Shown here in pieces: positions 1 through 9,130 of a DNA stretch of 64,000 nucleotides (positions are counted from its first letter, which is position 1; each line of letters starts with the position of its first letter). The notes under the pieces were generated by a model. It was given only the letters and a program-made list of their open reading frames with translations. It did not search any database and was not told where the DNA came from. The position numbers and the translations under genes were made by a program. The DNA is from Paenibacillus apiarius (GTDB lineage: Bacteria; Bacillota; Bacilli; Paenibacillales; Paenibacillaceae): contig NZ_JAFFHZ010000001.1 in the NCBI RefSeq assembly GCF_017052585.1, positions 2,832,501 to 2,896,500 of the forward strand, written 5' to 3'.

Positions 1-530
1 TCGATGCCGGCTACGCCGGATCCGTCTGCAGTCGTCTTGGAAAAGGTAATGACATAGCCGCCGGTCATGGCATCGATATATGGATCCGTTATGGCCAGCT
101 GCCCTTTCTGTTTCATGGCTTGTTTGTACCAACCGCGTGTAGTCGGATCATAGTCGGTCTTTGCGTTTTCGGAAGAGGTGTAGAATCTCCCTTTTAAGGA
201 AACAAATGCGGCGAGCACATTATTCGAATCTTTTGCGACATGGCGAATGCGGTCGTATATATAAGTGTCGCGGTCTTGTCCAGGGGGGATGGTAATGTCG
301 GCAAGACTGTTTATCGTAACGGAGAAATCTTGGTGCGTCTCATTAAACAGTTGGTTCATCATCGTGGTGACCTCGTCAACTTGGGATAGCAGTTCGCGTT
401 CCAGCTGGTTGCGGGCCAGTTGTGTCAGGGTATAGCTAAGTAAAATAGAAGGAATGACGACAAGCGCAATGAGAAGAAGCAACATCTGTTTGGATAAAGA
501 TGTTTTATAACGGTCATATAACTTTTTCAT
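1..530 (-). CDS. Methyl-accepting chemotaxis protein, N-terminal part (partial)
   Basis: Membrane receptor fragment; the gene runs off the left edge of the window. Reading leftwards from ATG at 530, the product starts MKKLYDRYKTSLSKQM, has one hydrophobic segment at about residues 17-37, and then an extracellular region with the pattern of a dCache sensor domain, including a DYDPTTRGWYKQA stretch and a following TDPYIDAMTGG stretch, both typical of small-molecule-binding dCache_1 domains. The start is supported by an upstream GAGAGGAG ribosome site. The HAMP and signalling parts are outside the window, so a histidine kinase or diguanylate cyclase with the same sensor is possible, but a chemoreceptor is the commonest arrangement. 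Ligand unknown; dCache domains of this type often bind amino acids. Confidence 0.75.
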   Translation of the reverse strand, partial: MKKLYDRYKTSLSKQMLLLLIALVVIPSILLSYTLTQLARNQLERELLSQVDEVTTMMNQLFNETHQDFSVTINSLADITIPPGQDRDTYIYDRIRHVAKDSNNVLAAFVSLKGRFYTSSENAKTDYDPTTRGWYKQAMKQKGQLAITDPYIDAMTGGYVITFSKTTADGSGVAGI

Positions 531-899
531 AATGAGTGGTAACTCCTCTCTAGGATGAAAAGATAATGAAATCATGTTGCGGCAACAGTATTTATCGGTA
601 TCCTGGGAAAAAAGTGTATATGGTAACCGTTCTCAAAATTCATGTAAATATTGGCATGATAAAAATGGGGAATATTGAGATTCGACTCATGTTCATGGAG
701 GTGATTATGCAAACGTTTACAATTGGTGAAAGTATCCGATTTCGTCAAAAAGCAACACTTTTTCTCATCAACAGCCGTTATAAGAAGTAGTGCCTTTCAC
801 AATCATATGAACCTATGCGGATAGAAACGCAGTCTAATCGTTAGGTATCGGAATAAGGCAACGAAATGATACAACAGGCAGTTGAGAGAGGAGAAGCTT
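531..899. other. Intergenic region between divergent genes
   Basis: No gene is supported here. A 74-codon plus-strand frame from 566 has no ribosome site and an implausible composition. The region must carry the promoters of both the chemoreceptor (leftward) and the Ig-like protein (rightward). The only clear sequence signal is a cre-like palindrome at 708-721. Confidence 0.6.
708..721. promoter_or_regulatory. cre-like palindrome (possible CcpA site)
   Basis: TGCAAACGTTTACA matches the catabolite-responsive element consensus TGWAANCGNTNWCA at all positions but one. It lies about 180 bp upstream of both flanking start codons. A nearly identical core is found near the right edge of the window at 63831-63844. 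Function is inferred from sequence only. Confidence 0.4.
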
Positions 900-2285
900 A
901 TGAAGCCAGTATTTGAATCAGGAAAAGGCCGCTTCGGTTTTGGTATGTTATTCGTTTGTGCCATGCTGATCCTTGCCATATCATGGCCGGGAAGCATGCA
1001 TGCCCAGAGCAATGCCGCGGCAGCTTCATTTAAATTGAAGGCTGCGTCCAAATCATTATATCTCGTCATTGGAAAGGAAACCGATCTTCCTAAGGTGAAC
1101 GCCCTATATAAGGACGGCAGAATCGAGGACGTGACGGGATCCGTCACGTGGCAGCCCAGTTCGGATGTGTTGAATATCAGCGGAGGCAAGGTGAGCGGCA
1201 GATATGGCGCCTCAGCGAAGCTGAAAGGCACATACGGCAATCAGACGGTTACCGTTCCCGTTCGTATACAGGAGGATTTCGTGAAATATGAAGCGGATCC
1301 GTCTCCCGTCACATTAAGTGCGGGTTCCTCTAAGCCGATTAAAGTAACCGGTTATTACGCCAATGGAAAAAAAGTATCGATCGGAACTAAAATCCAATGG
1401 AAATCCGGAAATGATCAAGTTGCGAGGGTAAACGGCGCAACGATAAAGGGAGTGGCGGAAGGCAGTACGACCGTTACGGGCGTTTTAGGCGGGCAAAAGT
1501 TCGAAGTTTCCGTGCAGGTGACGCCGAAGATTAAAAAACTAACCGTAACGCCTGCGAAGCTGGTGCTGACTCCCGGTAAATCAGCCACTTATTCCGTTCA
1601 GGCGGTTTACGAAGGCGGGCGCACGGTGGATGTCTCCTCACAAGTGACGGCTAAAGTCGCCGGCAAAGGCATTCAAGTGAGCAACGGCACAGTTACGGCG
1701 GCGGGCCAGTCGCAGGGGCGTGCCAGCGTAAAACTGTATTATGGAGGAAAAGGAGTGTCACTTCCAGTCACCCTGCAGGAGAGCTTGGCGAACATCGAGG
1801 TGCAGCCTACGTCTCTCGTGATTGGAGCCGGATCCTCTAAGCCCATCAAAGTGATCGGCACTTATTCCAGCGGTAAAAAGGTGTCGCTTGCAAGCAAGGT
1901 CGCATGGACATCCGGAAACGCGCAAATCGCCAAAGCAACAGGCGCCAGCGTAAAGGGGCTGACGGAAGGCACGACGAAAATCGTCGGCGTTTACGGTGAC
2001 CGCACATTTGAAATCCCGGTTCAGGTCACGCCTAAGCTGCAGAAGCTGACGGTCACGGCATCGAGCTCGAAGCTTGCTCCATATCAAACGACGACTTATC
2101 GGGTAAAGGCCGTGTCCAGCAGTGGAAACAGCACCGATGTAACGTCGCTCGCCCAGTCCAAGTCAAATGGCAAGGCGACCGCCAATCAGGGCACGATTAC
2201 CGCAGTGAGCAAAGGCAAGGCCGTCATCACATTTACATATGGCGGCAAAAAAACACAACTGCGTATAACGGTAGAGCAGCATTAA
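900..2285 (+). CDS. Secreted bacterial Ig-like (BIG2-type) repeat protein
   Basis: A 461-residue exported protein made of tandem beta-sandwich repeats. Residues 1-37 form a signal peptide (basic start, hydrophobic core, cleavage near SMHAQS). About five Ig-like units of roughly 85 residues follow, with the usual rise 'LxPGxS..YxVxAxY.dGxxxDVss' and a glycine-rich end. Units 2 and 4 share the string AGSSKPIKV and units 3 and 5 share QVTPK[IL][KQ]KLTV, so the protein seems to have grown by duplicating a two-unit block. I chose ATG 900 over an in-frame TTG at 882 because GAGAGGAG sits just before 900. Such proteins act at the cell surface in adhesion or as spacers; no enzymatic or S-layer domain is visible. 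A strong terminator follows. Confidence 0.8.
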   Translation: MKPVFESGKGRFGFGMLFVCAMLILAISWPGSMHAQSNAAAASFKLKAASKSLYLVIGKETDLPKVNALYKDGRIEDVTGSVTWQPSSDVLNISGGKVSGRYGASAKLKGTYGNQTVTVPVRIQEDFVKYEADPSPVTLSAGSSKPIKVTGYYANGKKVSIGTKIQWKSGNDQVARVNGATIKGVAEGSTTVTGVLGGQKFEVSVQVTPKIKKLTVTPAKLVLTPGKSATYSVQAVYEGGRTVDVSSQVTAKVAGKGIQVSNGTVTAAGQSQGRASVKLYYGGKGVSLPVTLQESLANIEVQPTSLVIGAGSSKPIKVIGTYSSGKKVSLASKVAWTSGNAQIAKATGASVKGLTEGTTKIVGVYGDRTFEIPVQVTPKLQKLTVTASSSKLAPYQTTTYRVKAVSSSGNSTDVTSLAQSKSNGKATANQGTITAVSKGKAVITFTYGGKKTQLRITVEQH

Positions 2286-2331
2286 GATATCAGATGCTCG
2301 CTTATGATAGCGCAAGGGAAAAGTTCGCCCA

Positions 2332-2367
2332 AACGGGTTGTTGATCCAATCAACAGCCCGTTTTTCG
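2332..2367 (+). terminator. Rho-independent terminator after the Ig-like gene
   Basis: A 14-bp near-perfect stem (AACGGGTTGTTGAT pairing with ATCAACAGCCCGTT, one mismatch) with a 3-base loop, followed by a T run. Confidence 0.9.
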
Positions 2368-2465
2368 TTGTCTTTCCTTCTATATTCCGCTTATTTTGTG
2401 TAAACTGAAAGGATATAGAATGCGGCTTTCGGGGTAGAACGCCGTCAAAGTGGAGGTACTTGTGG

Positions 2466-4136
2466 TTGTCACAACTGGGACTGTCCGTCAATGAATTCAA
2501 CCGTTTAACCGAGCAGATGAAGCGCCGCTTCAGCTATTCCACGCTGGAACAGGGCTGGCGTTATTACCGCAAGCAGGCAGTATCCGGGATGCACGCAGAG
2601 ACGGATGCGGATATTCGGACGGTGGCGAAGCCGGAGGCCAAGACAAGCAAGGAGCAGTGGATAACGGCGGAGGTGCACGAAACGAAGCGCTACCGTGTCC
2701 GCTTCAACGTGAAGCAGGTGAAGCGGAGCGAGTGCACATGTCAGGACGGCGGCTACTGCAAACATATGGCAGCCGTGTTTTTCCAGCTGTGCGAGCAGAC
2801 TGGAGGCAAGCCGGAATTGTATTTGGCGGAATTCCGTCAAGTATATATCGAAGAGGAACGCCACCGTGCGGCTGTGCGGAAGCGGGCGGAGCAGAAGGCG
2901 GAGCTTGAGCGCCGCAAGCAGGTGAGGCAGTTAACCTTGAACCCGTCTGGCCCAGCCAAGGAATGGCATGATTTTTTTCATAAAAAGTATGGCAAGGCAT
3001 TCACCGACTTCCATTCTCCAGTAACCGACATTGTGAAATGGACGAAGGATGAGCTGTACCGCGCGGCCGCTGCATTGCCGAAGCCGATCGTGCCGCTGTA
3101 CCGCATGCATGTGCTGTTGTTCCTCATTCAACAGCTGTCCATCCGTTATCGGAATGGAGGCCCAACCGGAGTTCAAGGCAGGGATGCTCCCGCTGCAGAT
3201 GTCGCGGGCCCGTGCATGAACCAATTGCAAGCTTTAGCCGAATCATTCACGCTTTCCTCCATACCGTCTGCCTACGAGAAGCATGTAACCGATCTCGGCG
3301 TAATGGCAGAAGCGATTGCTTTCTCGGAGGAGGAATCGCCCGTGGACGGGCTGGAACCGTTCGCTGTGCTATGGTCTACGGTGCTGAATCGGCCAGAGTG
3401 GATGGAGGAAGCTCGACAGCGGCTCGAGCGGATGCTTGCTCCCGCATCTGCACTGCGTCCCCGCCGGAGGGACGCCATCCGCGCCGCGCTCCTTCACCTT
3501 GAGGTGATGCTCGGATTTGAAGAGCAGGCGGTGAAACGCTTGAACGAGCTGACGTACTATAAGGAGCCGGGGCGTTATTGGATCTATTTGCATGAGCATG
3601 TGCGGCACAATCGTCTGGATCGTCTCGCAATCTGGCTGGAGGCGCTCGCCCCTTTCGTGCGGCAGTCAGGGCGCCGTGAAGATATGAAGCAATATTGGCA
3701 GTTTTGGGAGCGGGTGTATGAGCAGGCGCATGACCAAGCCGGAATGGAGTCGCTTATCTTAACGTTAATGCCGGGTGTATATCCTTATTTGTCTGCCTTT
3801 TTGTTGGATCGGCAGCGCTACCGAGATTGGGCGGAGATTCAATTGCTGCAGCGCATCTCTCCGGAAGAAGTGGCGCCCTCAGAGCTGGACATTGTGGAGC
3901 GCGCCGCGCCGGAAGTGGTGCTGCCGCTATACCATCAGGCTGTGGAGCGGCATATCGAGGAGCGCAGCCGCGAGCATTACCGCGCTGCGGTCAATCTTTT
4001 GCAGCGCATGCATCGATTGTATGAGAACATTCACTCGCTTGCCGTATGGGAGCGGTATATGGATGGCCTCTCCGATCGTTACTCCCGCCTGAGGGCGCTG
4101 CAGGAGGAAATCAAAAGAGGGGCGCTGATTGTATGA
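2466..4136 (+). CDS. SWIM zinc-finger protein
   Basis: A 556-residue protein with a SWIM zinc finger at about residues 89-99, where CTCQDGGYCKH gives the C-x-C-x(5)-C-x-H metal ligands. The rest is helical and mostly uncharacterised. SWIM domains bind DNA or protein. In Firmicutes a gene of this kind stands directly before a SNF2 helicase (as I recall, ywqB-ywqA in Bacillus subtilis), as it does here: the stop codon overlaps the next start as ATGA, so the two are translationally coupled and the products probably work together on DNA. Start: TTG 2466 lies 8 bases after GGAGGT; an upstream TTG at 2460 is only 2 bases from it and is less likely. Confidence 0.85.
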   Translation: MSQLGLSVNEFNRLTEQMKRRFSYSTLEQGWRYYRKQAVSGMHAETDADIRTVAKPEAKTSKEQWITAEVHETKRYRVRFNVKQVKRSECTCQDGGYCKHMAAVFFQLCEQTGGKPELYLAEFRQVYIEEERHRAAVRKRAEQKAELERRKQVRQLTLNPSGPAKEWHDFFHKKYGKAFTDFHSPVTDIVKWTKDELYRAAAALPKPIVPLYRMHVLLFLIQQLSIRYRNGGPTGVQGRDAPAADVAGPCMNQLQALAESFTLSSIPSAYEKHVTDLGVMAEAIAFSEEESPVDGLEPFAVLWSTVLNRPEWMEEARQRLERMLAPASALRPRRRDAIRAALLHLEVMLGFEEQAVKRLNELTYYKEPGRYWIYLHEHVRHNRLDRLAIWLEALAPFVRQSGRREDMKQYWQFWERVYEQAHDQAGMESLILTLMPGVYPYLSAFLLDRQRYRDWAEIQLLQRISPEEVAPSELDIVERAAPEVVLPLYHQAVERHIEERSREHYRAAVNLLQRMHRLYENIHSLAVWERYMDGLSDRYSRLRALQEEIKRGALIV

Positions 4137-7072
4137 TAGAGCGAGCGTTGTCTTGGATGGTGGAAATCCGCAGGCGCGGGGATGGAAGCTTCTTTATATT
4201 CAATACCGGATTGCTGCGCAATATACAGGCGCTTAAGCATATGCTGTTCGCTTGGCACGCCCCTTCCTTCTACGGCACAATGCTGCGCACGGAAGAGGAC
4301 GATCGGAAGGAAGGGATCGTGGTGACGGCATCCGAGCTGCTTGAGATGGTGACGCAGCCGGCTTCGGTCCGTTGGGCGGAAGTGGTGCAAGGGGGCAGCT
4401 TCCGCGTTGCGGCACGGACCGCCAAGCTGTATGAGAAGATTGTTGCCGAGGGGCGATTCCAACCATCTTTCACCAAATGGAAGCAAGGAGCATTCGGATG
4501 GGACTTGCTGTTGACGGAGTCAGAACAGGCTGAACAGGCTGAGCTTCTCGAGCAGGCCCGCGATTTGAAGAGTGAGGGTGCCGGATTGGCGGATTGGTTT
4601 GACGGCCTGATGGCTGAACAGCTGCAACAGCGGGATGAACATTCGGTCTTGTGGCGGAGGGCGGTAAGTGCCAGACCGGAATTGGAAACGTTGCGTTTGC
4701 CTGCGGAACGTTCTCCTTGGTGGGATGAGCGGGATTGGTTGAATTCCATCAGATGGGAAAGGGACGACACTCCGTTCCGTGTCATCCTGCGGTTGGACGA
4801 ACCGGAAGAAGACCGCGGCCCTTGGCGCTTGCATGTGCTTGTGCAAGACAAGAACGATTCCAATCATCAGCTTGCTTGCAGATTTGACGGCGTGGAGGGG
4901 ACTGGTGATGAGGAGACGGAAGCTCGTATCTCTCCGGCCATCGGATCGTTTCCGGATACATGGATGCCGTTCATCGCCCCGCGGCTCAAGCGGGATGTCG
5001 GGAAAGTGCTGCAGATTTTGCCGTGGCTGGCGGAAGGGGATGACAGCCGCCGCTTGAAGACGAGGTTGAGCGAGACAGAGGCATGGCAGTTCCTTGCTGA
5101 TGGCAGCCTGCTTCTGGCGGAAGCGGGTTTCCACGTCGTAGTGCCTGCCTGGTGGCAGAGGGTTCGCCAATTGAAGACACGGCTCAAGGCCAAATTAACT
5201 TCTTCCTCCGGCTCCTCTTCGGCATCGATGATCGGTTTGGAGCATATGGTGCAGTTTGATTGGAAGCTGGCGGTCGGAGATTTGCAATTAAGCGAAGCCG
5301 AATTCCGCTCGCTGATTGAGGAGGATCGGAGGCTTGTGCGTCTGCACGGTCAATGGATTCAATTGAATCCAGAAGAAGTGGAGCAGATTCGCAGCATGAT
5401 GAAAAAGGTCGGGAGCGAAGGAGTCACCTTGGGCGAAGTGCTGGAGCTTCACTTAAGCGCGGAGCGGGCACGGCTTGAGGAGGAATTGGGCGAGGATGTT
5501 CTGCAGCGTGACAATGAAATGCGGCTGGAAATGGAATTGAACGATCAGCTGCAGCAATTCATCGGCAATCTGCAGCACCATTCGTCCGTTCCGCAATGCG
5601 AAGCGCCAGCCGCGCTTCAAGGATCGCTGCGCGCCTATCAGGCCGAGGGGTACTCCTGGCTAATGTTCATGCGTCGCTTCGGTCTCGGGGCCTGTCTTGC
5701 TGATGATATGGGGCTCGGGAAGACGATACAGTGGATCGCTTATCTTCTGCGCGTGAAGGAAGAAGCGCCTGTGGGAGGCCCGTCGCTGCTCATCTGCCCG
5801 ACATCGCTCATCGGCAATTGGCAGAAGGAGCTGCAGCGCTTTGCGCCCCAATTGCGCGTCCGCTTGCATTATGGTCCGAACCGAACCAGAGGGGCGGTTT
5901 TTTTGAATGAGATCAAGGATGCCGATGTCGTCATCACGACCTATACGCTTGCTCTGCTGGACCGCGAGCAGCTGCGGATGACAAAGTGGAATTCGCTATG
6001 TCTCGATGAGGCGCAAAATATTAAAAATCCGTATGCCAAGCAATCCGTGGCAATCCGCAAGCTGGACGCGCATCACCGGATCGCATTAACGGGAACGCCG
6101 ATGGAGAACCGCCTGATCGAGTTGTGGTCGATTATGGACTTTCTGAATCCGGGTTATCTCGGCACGCTGTCGCAATTCCGGCGAACGTACGTCAATCCGA
6201 TCGAGCGGACCCATGATGCGGAATGGACCATGCTCGTGCAGCGGCTCGTACAGCCCTTCCTGCTGCGCCGCTTGAAGAAAGATCCGGAGATTCAACTGCA
6301 TCTGCCCGAGAAAAGTGAATCGAAGGTGTATGTGCCGCTCACGGCGGAGCAAGCGTCCGTATATGAACAGACGCTGCAGCAGTTGTTCGGCGACCTCGAG
6401 CAGCTCGGAACGATGGAACGCAGAGGGCGTATTCTTGCGGCGCTGACGAAGCTGAAGCAGGTGTGCAATCATCCGGGGCTGCTGCAGAAGGAAGCGTCGG
6501 CCCGTTCGGGGCCGGAGCGTTCCGGCAAGCTAATCCGCTTGCTCGAGATGCTTGCCGAGCTCAGGGCCGAGAAAGAGCGCAGTCTCATCTTTACCCAATA
6601 TGCGGAGACCGGCCGGCTGTTGCAATCCGTGCTTGCAAAGGAGCTCGGGGAGCAAGTGCCTTTCCTGCATGGCGGGGTGGCGAAGGCGGAGCGGGATAGC
6701 ATGGTGCAGCATTTCCAAGACGAGACGCTGCCTGACGATGAACGTCCTGCCGTATTCATATTGTCCCTGAAGGCGGGAGGAACGGGGTTGAACTTGACGG
6801 CTGCCAATCACGTTTTCCATTATGACCGCTGGTGGAATCCCGCGGTCGAGAATCAGGCGTCTGACCGTGCCTACCGTATCGGGCAGACCCGGAACGTGCA
6901 AGTATATAAGCTGATCGCTCTCGGGACATTGGAAGAGCGGATAGATGATATGATCGAGCAGAAGCAGGCATTGAGCGAGCAAATTATAGGCGCCGGCGAC
7001 AAATGGATAACAGAGTTGTCCACGACCGAGCTCAGGGAGTTGTTCGCGCTGCGCAGCCAGTGGATGGACTGA
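4133..7072 (+). CDS. SNF2-family DNA translocase/helicase
   Basis: A 979-residue Swi2/Snf2 ATPase. The N-terminal 500 residues match the bacterial SNF2-associated region; the motor follows, with Walker A DMGLGKTIQ near residue 522, motif III-type GTPMENR, the Walker B variant DEAQNIKN near 623, and the C-terminal RecA lobe ending in the SNF2 signature DRAYRIGQTRNVQVYK near 910. Proteins of this class move on double-stranded DNA and remodel protein-DNA complexes rather than unwinding strands. ATG 4133 overlaps the SWIM gene stop; a longer frame opening at 4046 lies inside the SWIM gene and is discarded. The pair begins a run of DNA-maintenance genes up to 9880. Likely homologue of B. subtilis YwqA. 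Confidence 0.92.
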   Translation: MIERALSWMVEIRRRGDGSFFIFNTGLLRNIQALKHMLFAWHAPSFYGTMLRTEEDDRKEGIVVTASELLEMVTQPASVRWAEVVQGGSFRVAARTAKLYEKIVAEGRFQPSFTKWKQGAFGWDLLLTESEQAEQAELLEQARDLKSEGAGLADWFDGLMAEQLQQRDEHSVLWRRAVSARPELETLRLPAERSPWWDERDWLNSIRWERDDTPFRVILRLDEPEEDRGPWRLHVLVQDKNDSNHQLACRFDGVEGTGDEETEARISPAIGSFPDTWMPFIAPRLKRDVGKVLQILPWLAEGDDSRRLKTRLSETEAWQFLADGSLLLAEAGFHVVVPAWWQRVRQLKTRLKAKLTSSSGSSSASMIGLEHMVQFDWKLAVGDLQLSEAEFRSLIEEDRRLVRLHGQWIQLNPEEVEQIRSMMKKVGSEGVTLGEVLELHLSAERARLEEELGEDVLQRDNEMRLEMELNDQLQQFIGNLQHHSSVPQCEAPAALQGSLRAYQAEGYSWLMFMRRFGLGACLADDMGLGKTIQWIAYLLRVKEEAPVGGPSLLICPTSLIGNWQKELQRFAPQLRVRLHYGPNRTRGAVFLNEIKDADVVITTYTLALLDREQLRMTKWNSLCLDEAQNIKNPYAKQSVAIRKLDAHHRIALTGTPMENRLIELWSIMDFLNPGYLGTLSQFRRTYVNPIERTHDAEWTMLVQRLVQPFLLRRLKKDPEIQLHLPEKSESKVYVPLTAEQASVYEQTLQQLFGDLEQLGTMERRGRILAALTKLKQVCNHPGLLQKEASARSGPERSGKLIRLLEMLAELRAEKERSLIFTQYAETGRLLQSVLAKELGEQVPFLHGGVAKAERDSMVQHFQDETLPDDERPAVFILSLKAGGTGLNLTAANHVFHYDRWWNPAVENQASDRAYRIGQTRNVQVYKLIALGTLEERIDDMIEQKQALSEQIIGAGDKWITELSTTELRELFALRSQWMD

Positions 7073-7100
7073 GCATCTGACAACATAGGAATCCAATCAA

Positions 7101-7142
7101 GGAAGCACTCTGCATCAATGGCGCGGCAGTGCTTCTTTTTTT
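7101..7142 (+). terminator. Terminator after the SNF2 gene
   Basis: GAAGCACT..GC pairs with GCAGTGCTTC across a short loop and is followed by a run of seven T residues. Confidence 0.85.
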
Positions 7143-7217
7143 GCGGCGGCACCACCTTTTTCTTGAATAATATTCCTTTATTGACAAACAATACGTTTCA
7201 AGAGGAAGGTGATGAGG

Positions 7218-7892
7218 ATGTGCAGAAGATTTTCACTGGCAGCAGATTTACCGGAGGTTACGCAATATTTTCAAATTAGCAAAGTGATGTTCCCTTACAG
7301 GCATCGGTTCAATATCAGCCCGACGCAGACGGTTCCGGTCGTGCTGCAATCAGGCGGCGAGCGGATACTTGACGAGTACCGATGGGGATTGGTTCCGTTC
7401 TGGGGTAAAGACTCGTTGAATGCGGACCTGTATTCGGTGCATGAGAATTCTGCCTATTGGAGAGTCGTTGAGCGGCAAAGATGCATCATACCTTGCAGCG
7501 GGTTCTACTATTGGCGGCAGGCAGGAAAGAAGAGCTATCCGATGCGGGCTATCCTCCGGACGAGAGGAATCTTCGGAGTGGCCGGATTGTATGATATATG
7601 GAAGGATTCGCGCGGCGAGCAATACCGGACTTGCACGCTGCTGATGACTCGGGCCAATGAACTGATTGCGGAATTTGATGCGCGGATGCCGGCGATTTTG
7701 GAGCAGAGCGAGGCGGAGGCTTGGCTGAACAGCGAGACGACCGAGGTGGAGGCGCTGGCTCGCATGCTGCGTCCCTACAACCCGGCGCGCATGAATGTTT
7801 ATCCGGTGTCGCCGCTTGTCAATAATGATTTGAACGATACTTCGGACTGCATCAAGGAGATGGATTTGAAAGTCGCATGGGTAAAAAATTAA
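7218..7892 (+). CDS. Divergent SRAP (YedK/HMCES-type) protein
   Basis: A 224-residue SRAP-domain protein. The family crosslinks abasic sites in single-stranded DNA through Cys2, which becomes N-terminal after Met removal. The start chosen, ATG 7218, gives Met-Cys and sits 8 bases after AGGAAGG. Fold landmarks are clear: FNISPTQ, EYRWGLVPFWGKD, RCIIP.SGFYYW, RMPAIL and a NxYPVSPLVN end. Cys2 and the Asn of the usual NARSET motif (Asn68) are kept. However, the NARSET Arg and Glu are replaced, the catalytic Glu of FYEW is Tyr98, the catalytic His of HDRMP is Asp154, and the MCGRF start is MCRRF. It is therefore probably a DNA-binding paralogue with altered chemistry rather than a standard abasic-site shield. 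Family call is firm; activity is uncertain. Confidence 0.8.
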   Translation: MCRRFSLAADLPEVTQYFQISKVMFPYRHRFNISPTQTVPVVLQSGGERILDEYRWGLVPFWGKDSLNADLYSVHENSAYWRVVERQRCIIPCSGFYYWRQAGKKSYPMRAILRTRGIFGVAGLYDIWKDSRGEQYRTCTLLMTRANELIAEFDARMPAILEQSEAEAWLNSETTEVEALARMLRPYNPARMNVYPVSPLVNNDLNDTSDCIKEMDLKVAWVKN

Positions 7893-7906
7893 TACTGTGC
7901 CAAACC

Positions 7907-7937
7907 GAAGCCGCTGCCCCACCGGGAAAGCGGCTTC
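7907..7937 (+). terminator. Hairpin after the SRAP gene
   Basis: GAAGCCGCT pairs perfectly with AGCGGCTTC over a 13-base loop, just after the SRAP stop codon. There is no T run, so termination is only possible, not assured. Confidence 0.45.
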
Positions 7938-8108
7938 GCCGATCCCGCATGTACGGGTTGTCATGGAGGAGGCTTCTTCGAACCAATACCTATCGGTATA
8001 ATAGACTCGAGATGCAAAGAGTCGTTCCTTCCCTATCGAAGAGGCCCGGGGTCCAACATGACGGGGAAGCCTGAAGCCGATGGGAACGATGAAAGGAGTG
8101 GATATACC

Positions 8109-9056
8109 TTGCAGCGAAATCCTTACCCGGAATGGTCATGGTCGCCGTCGCGGCATACGTTGTTCGAAGAGTGCCGCCGCAAATATTACTATCACTATTA
8201 TGCCGCGCATAATGGCTGGCTGCCCGAGGCGCCGGAGCTGGCGAAGCAGGCATATCGCCTGAAGCAGATGACGAATCTGTATTTGGTATTCGGAGATGCG
8301 ATGCATAAAATGGCGGAGACGACGCTGATGCAGTTCAGTCAAGCAGGTCGCCTGCTGGAAGCGGATGAGCTGACGCGGCGAGTGCGCAACTTGTTGAATC
8401 AAGCGTATAAGGATTCACTCGATCAAGCGGCATGGCGGGAGCAGCCTAAAAAGCGCACGATGCTGCATGAAATGTATTATGACGGCGAACTGCCGCACCA
8501 CGTGACCGATACGATTAAACGACGCATTCCGATTTTGGCCGATCGGTTTTTGGGGAGCCGCAGCCTGCAGCAGTTCGTACAGGAGCCGCACGCCCGCATG
8601 CTGGAAATCGAACGGCTCAATACGATCGAGGTAGCGGACACGAAAGTGTATGTGAAGCTTGACTTCATGTTCCGCCAAGACAATCGTCATGTCATTGTCG
8701 ATTGGAAGACGGGGCAGGAGGATGAACGGAACAAGACGCAGCTGAGGCTGTATGGGCTGTACGTCCATAGGATGTATGAAGTGCCGTACGAACGCCTTGA
8801 TATACGAACGGAGTATTTGTTGAGCGGCCAATGCTATGAGGATCGGGTAGAAGGCGAAGAGATGGCGGAGCTGGAGCGGCACGTGGTCGCCAGCATCCAG
8901 ATGATGAGAGACTATTTGGCGGAGCCGGAGATCAATCGTCCCTTATCGGCAGAGTCCTTTGAGCCGACGGATCATGCGCGCCGTTGCCGCCGCTGCGCGT
9001 TCCTTGAAATTTGTGAGTATGGACAGCGGTCGGAAGACGCATCTTCCGCTTCTTGA
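8109..9056 (+). CDS. RecB-like PD-(D/E)XK nuclease with Cys cluster
   Basis: A 315-residue PD-(D/E)XK-superfamily protein related to the nuclease domain of RecB/AddB and Cas4. The active-site strand pair shows KLDFMF followed by VIVDWKTG, with a Q-x-x-x-Y-type motif after it (TQLRLYGLYV). One Cys near the N-terminus (LFEECRRKYYY) and three near the C-terminus (CRRCAFLEIC) match the four-Cys 4Fe-4S pattern of AddB and Cas4 nucleases. No helicase is fused. Start TTG 8109 is 10 bases after AAGGAG; an ATG at 8058 has no ribosome site. It lies between the SRAP and glycosylase genes. No cas genes are near, so a stand-alone repair or end-processing role is the best reading. Confidence 0.8.
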   Translation: MQRNPYPEWSWSPSRHTLFEECRRKYYYHYYAAHNGWLPEAPELAKQAYRLKQMTNLYLVFGDAMHKMAETTLMQFSQAGRLLEADELTRRVRNLLNQAYKDSLDQAAWREQPKKRTMLHEMYYDGELPHHVTDTIKRRIPILADRFLGSRSLQQFVQEPHARMLEIERLNTIEVADTKVYVKLDFMFRQDNRHVIVDWKTGQEDERNKTQLRLYGLYVHRMYEVPYERLDIRTEYLLSGQCYEDRVEGEEMAELERHVVASIQMMRDYLAEPEINRPLSAESFEPTDHARRCRRCAFLEICEYGQRSEDASSAS

Positions 9057-9130
9057 ATAGGGACGCTGCATATCAGCAGGTTGATTGACAGGACAACCGA
9101 AGCAATCTTAATGAATAAGGAGGCGGGCAG

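Noticed and set aside
566-790. 74-codon plus-strand frame in the first intergenic gap
   Set aside because: No ribosome site, Met/Ile-rich random composition, and it contains the cre-like palindrome.
8109-9056. The Cas4-like nuclease as part of a CRISPR system
   Set aside because: No cas genes and no repeat-spacer array anywhere in the window.
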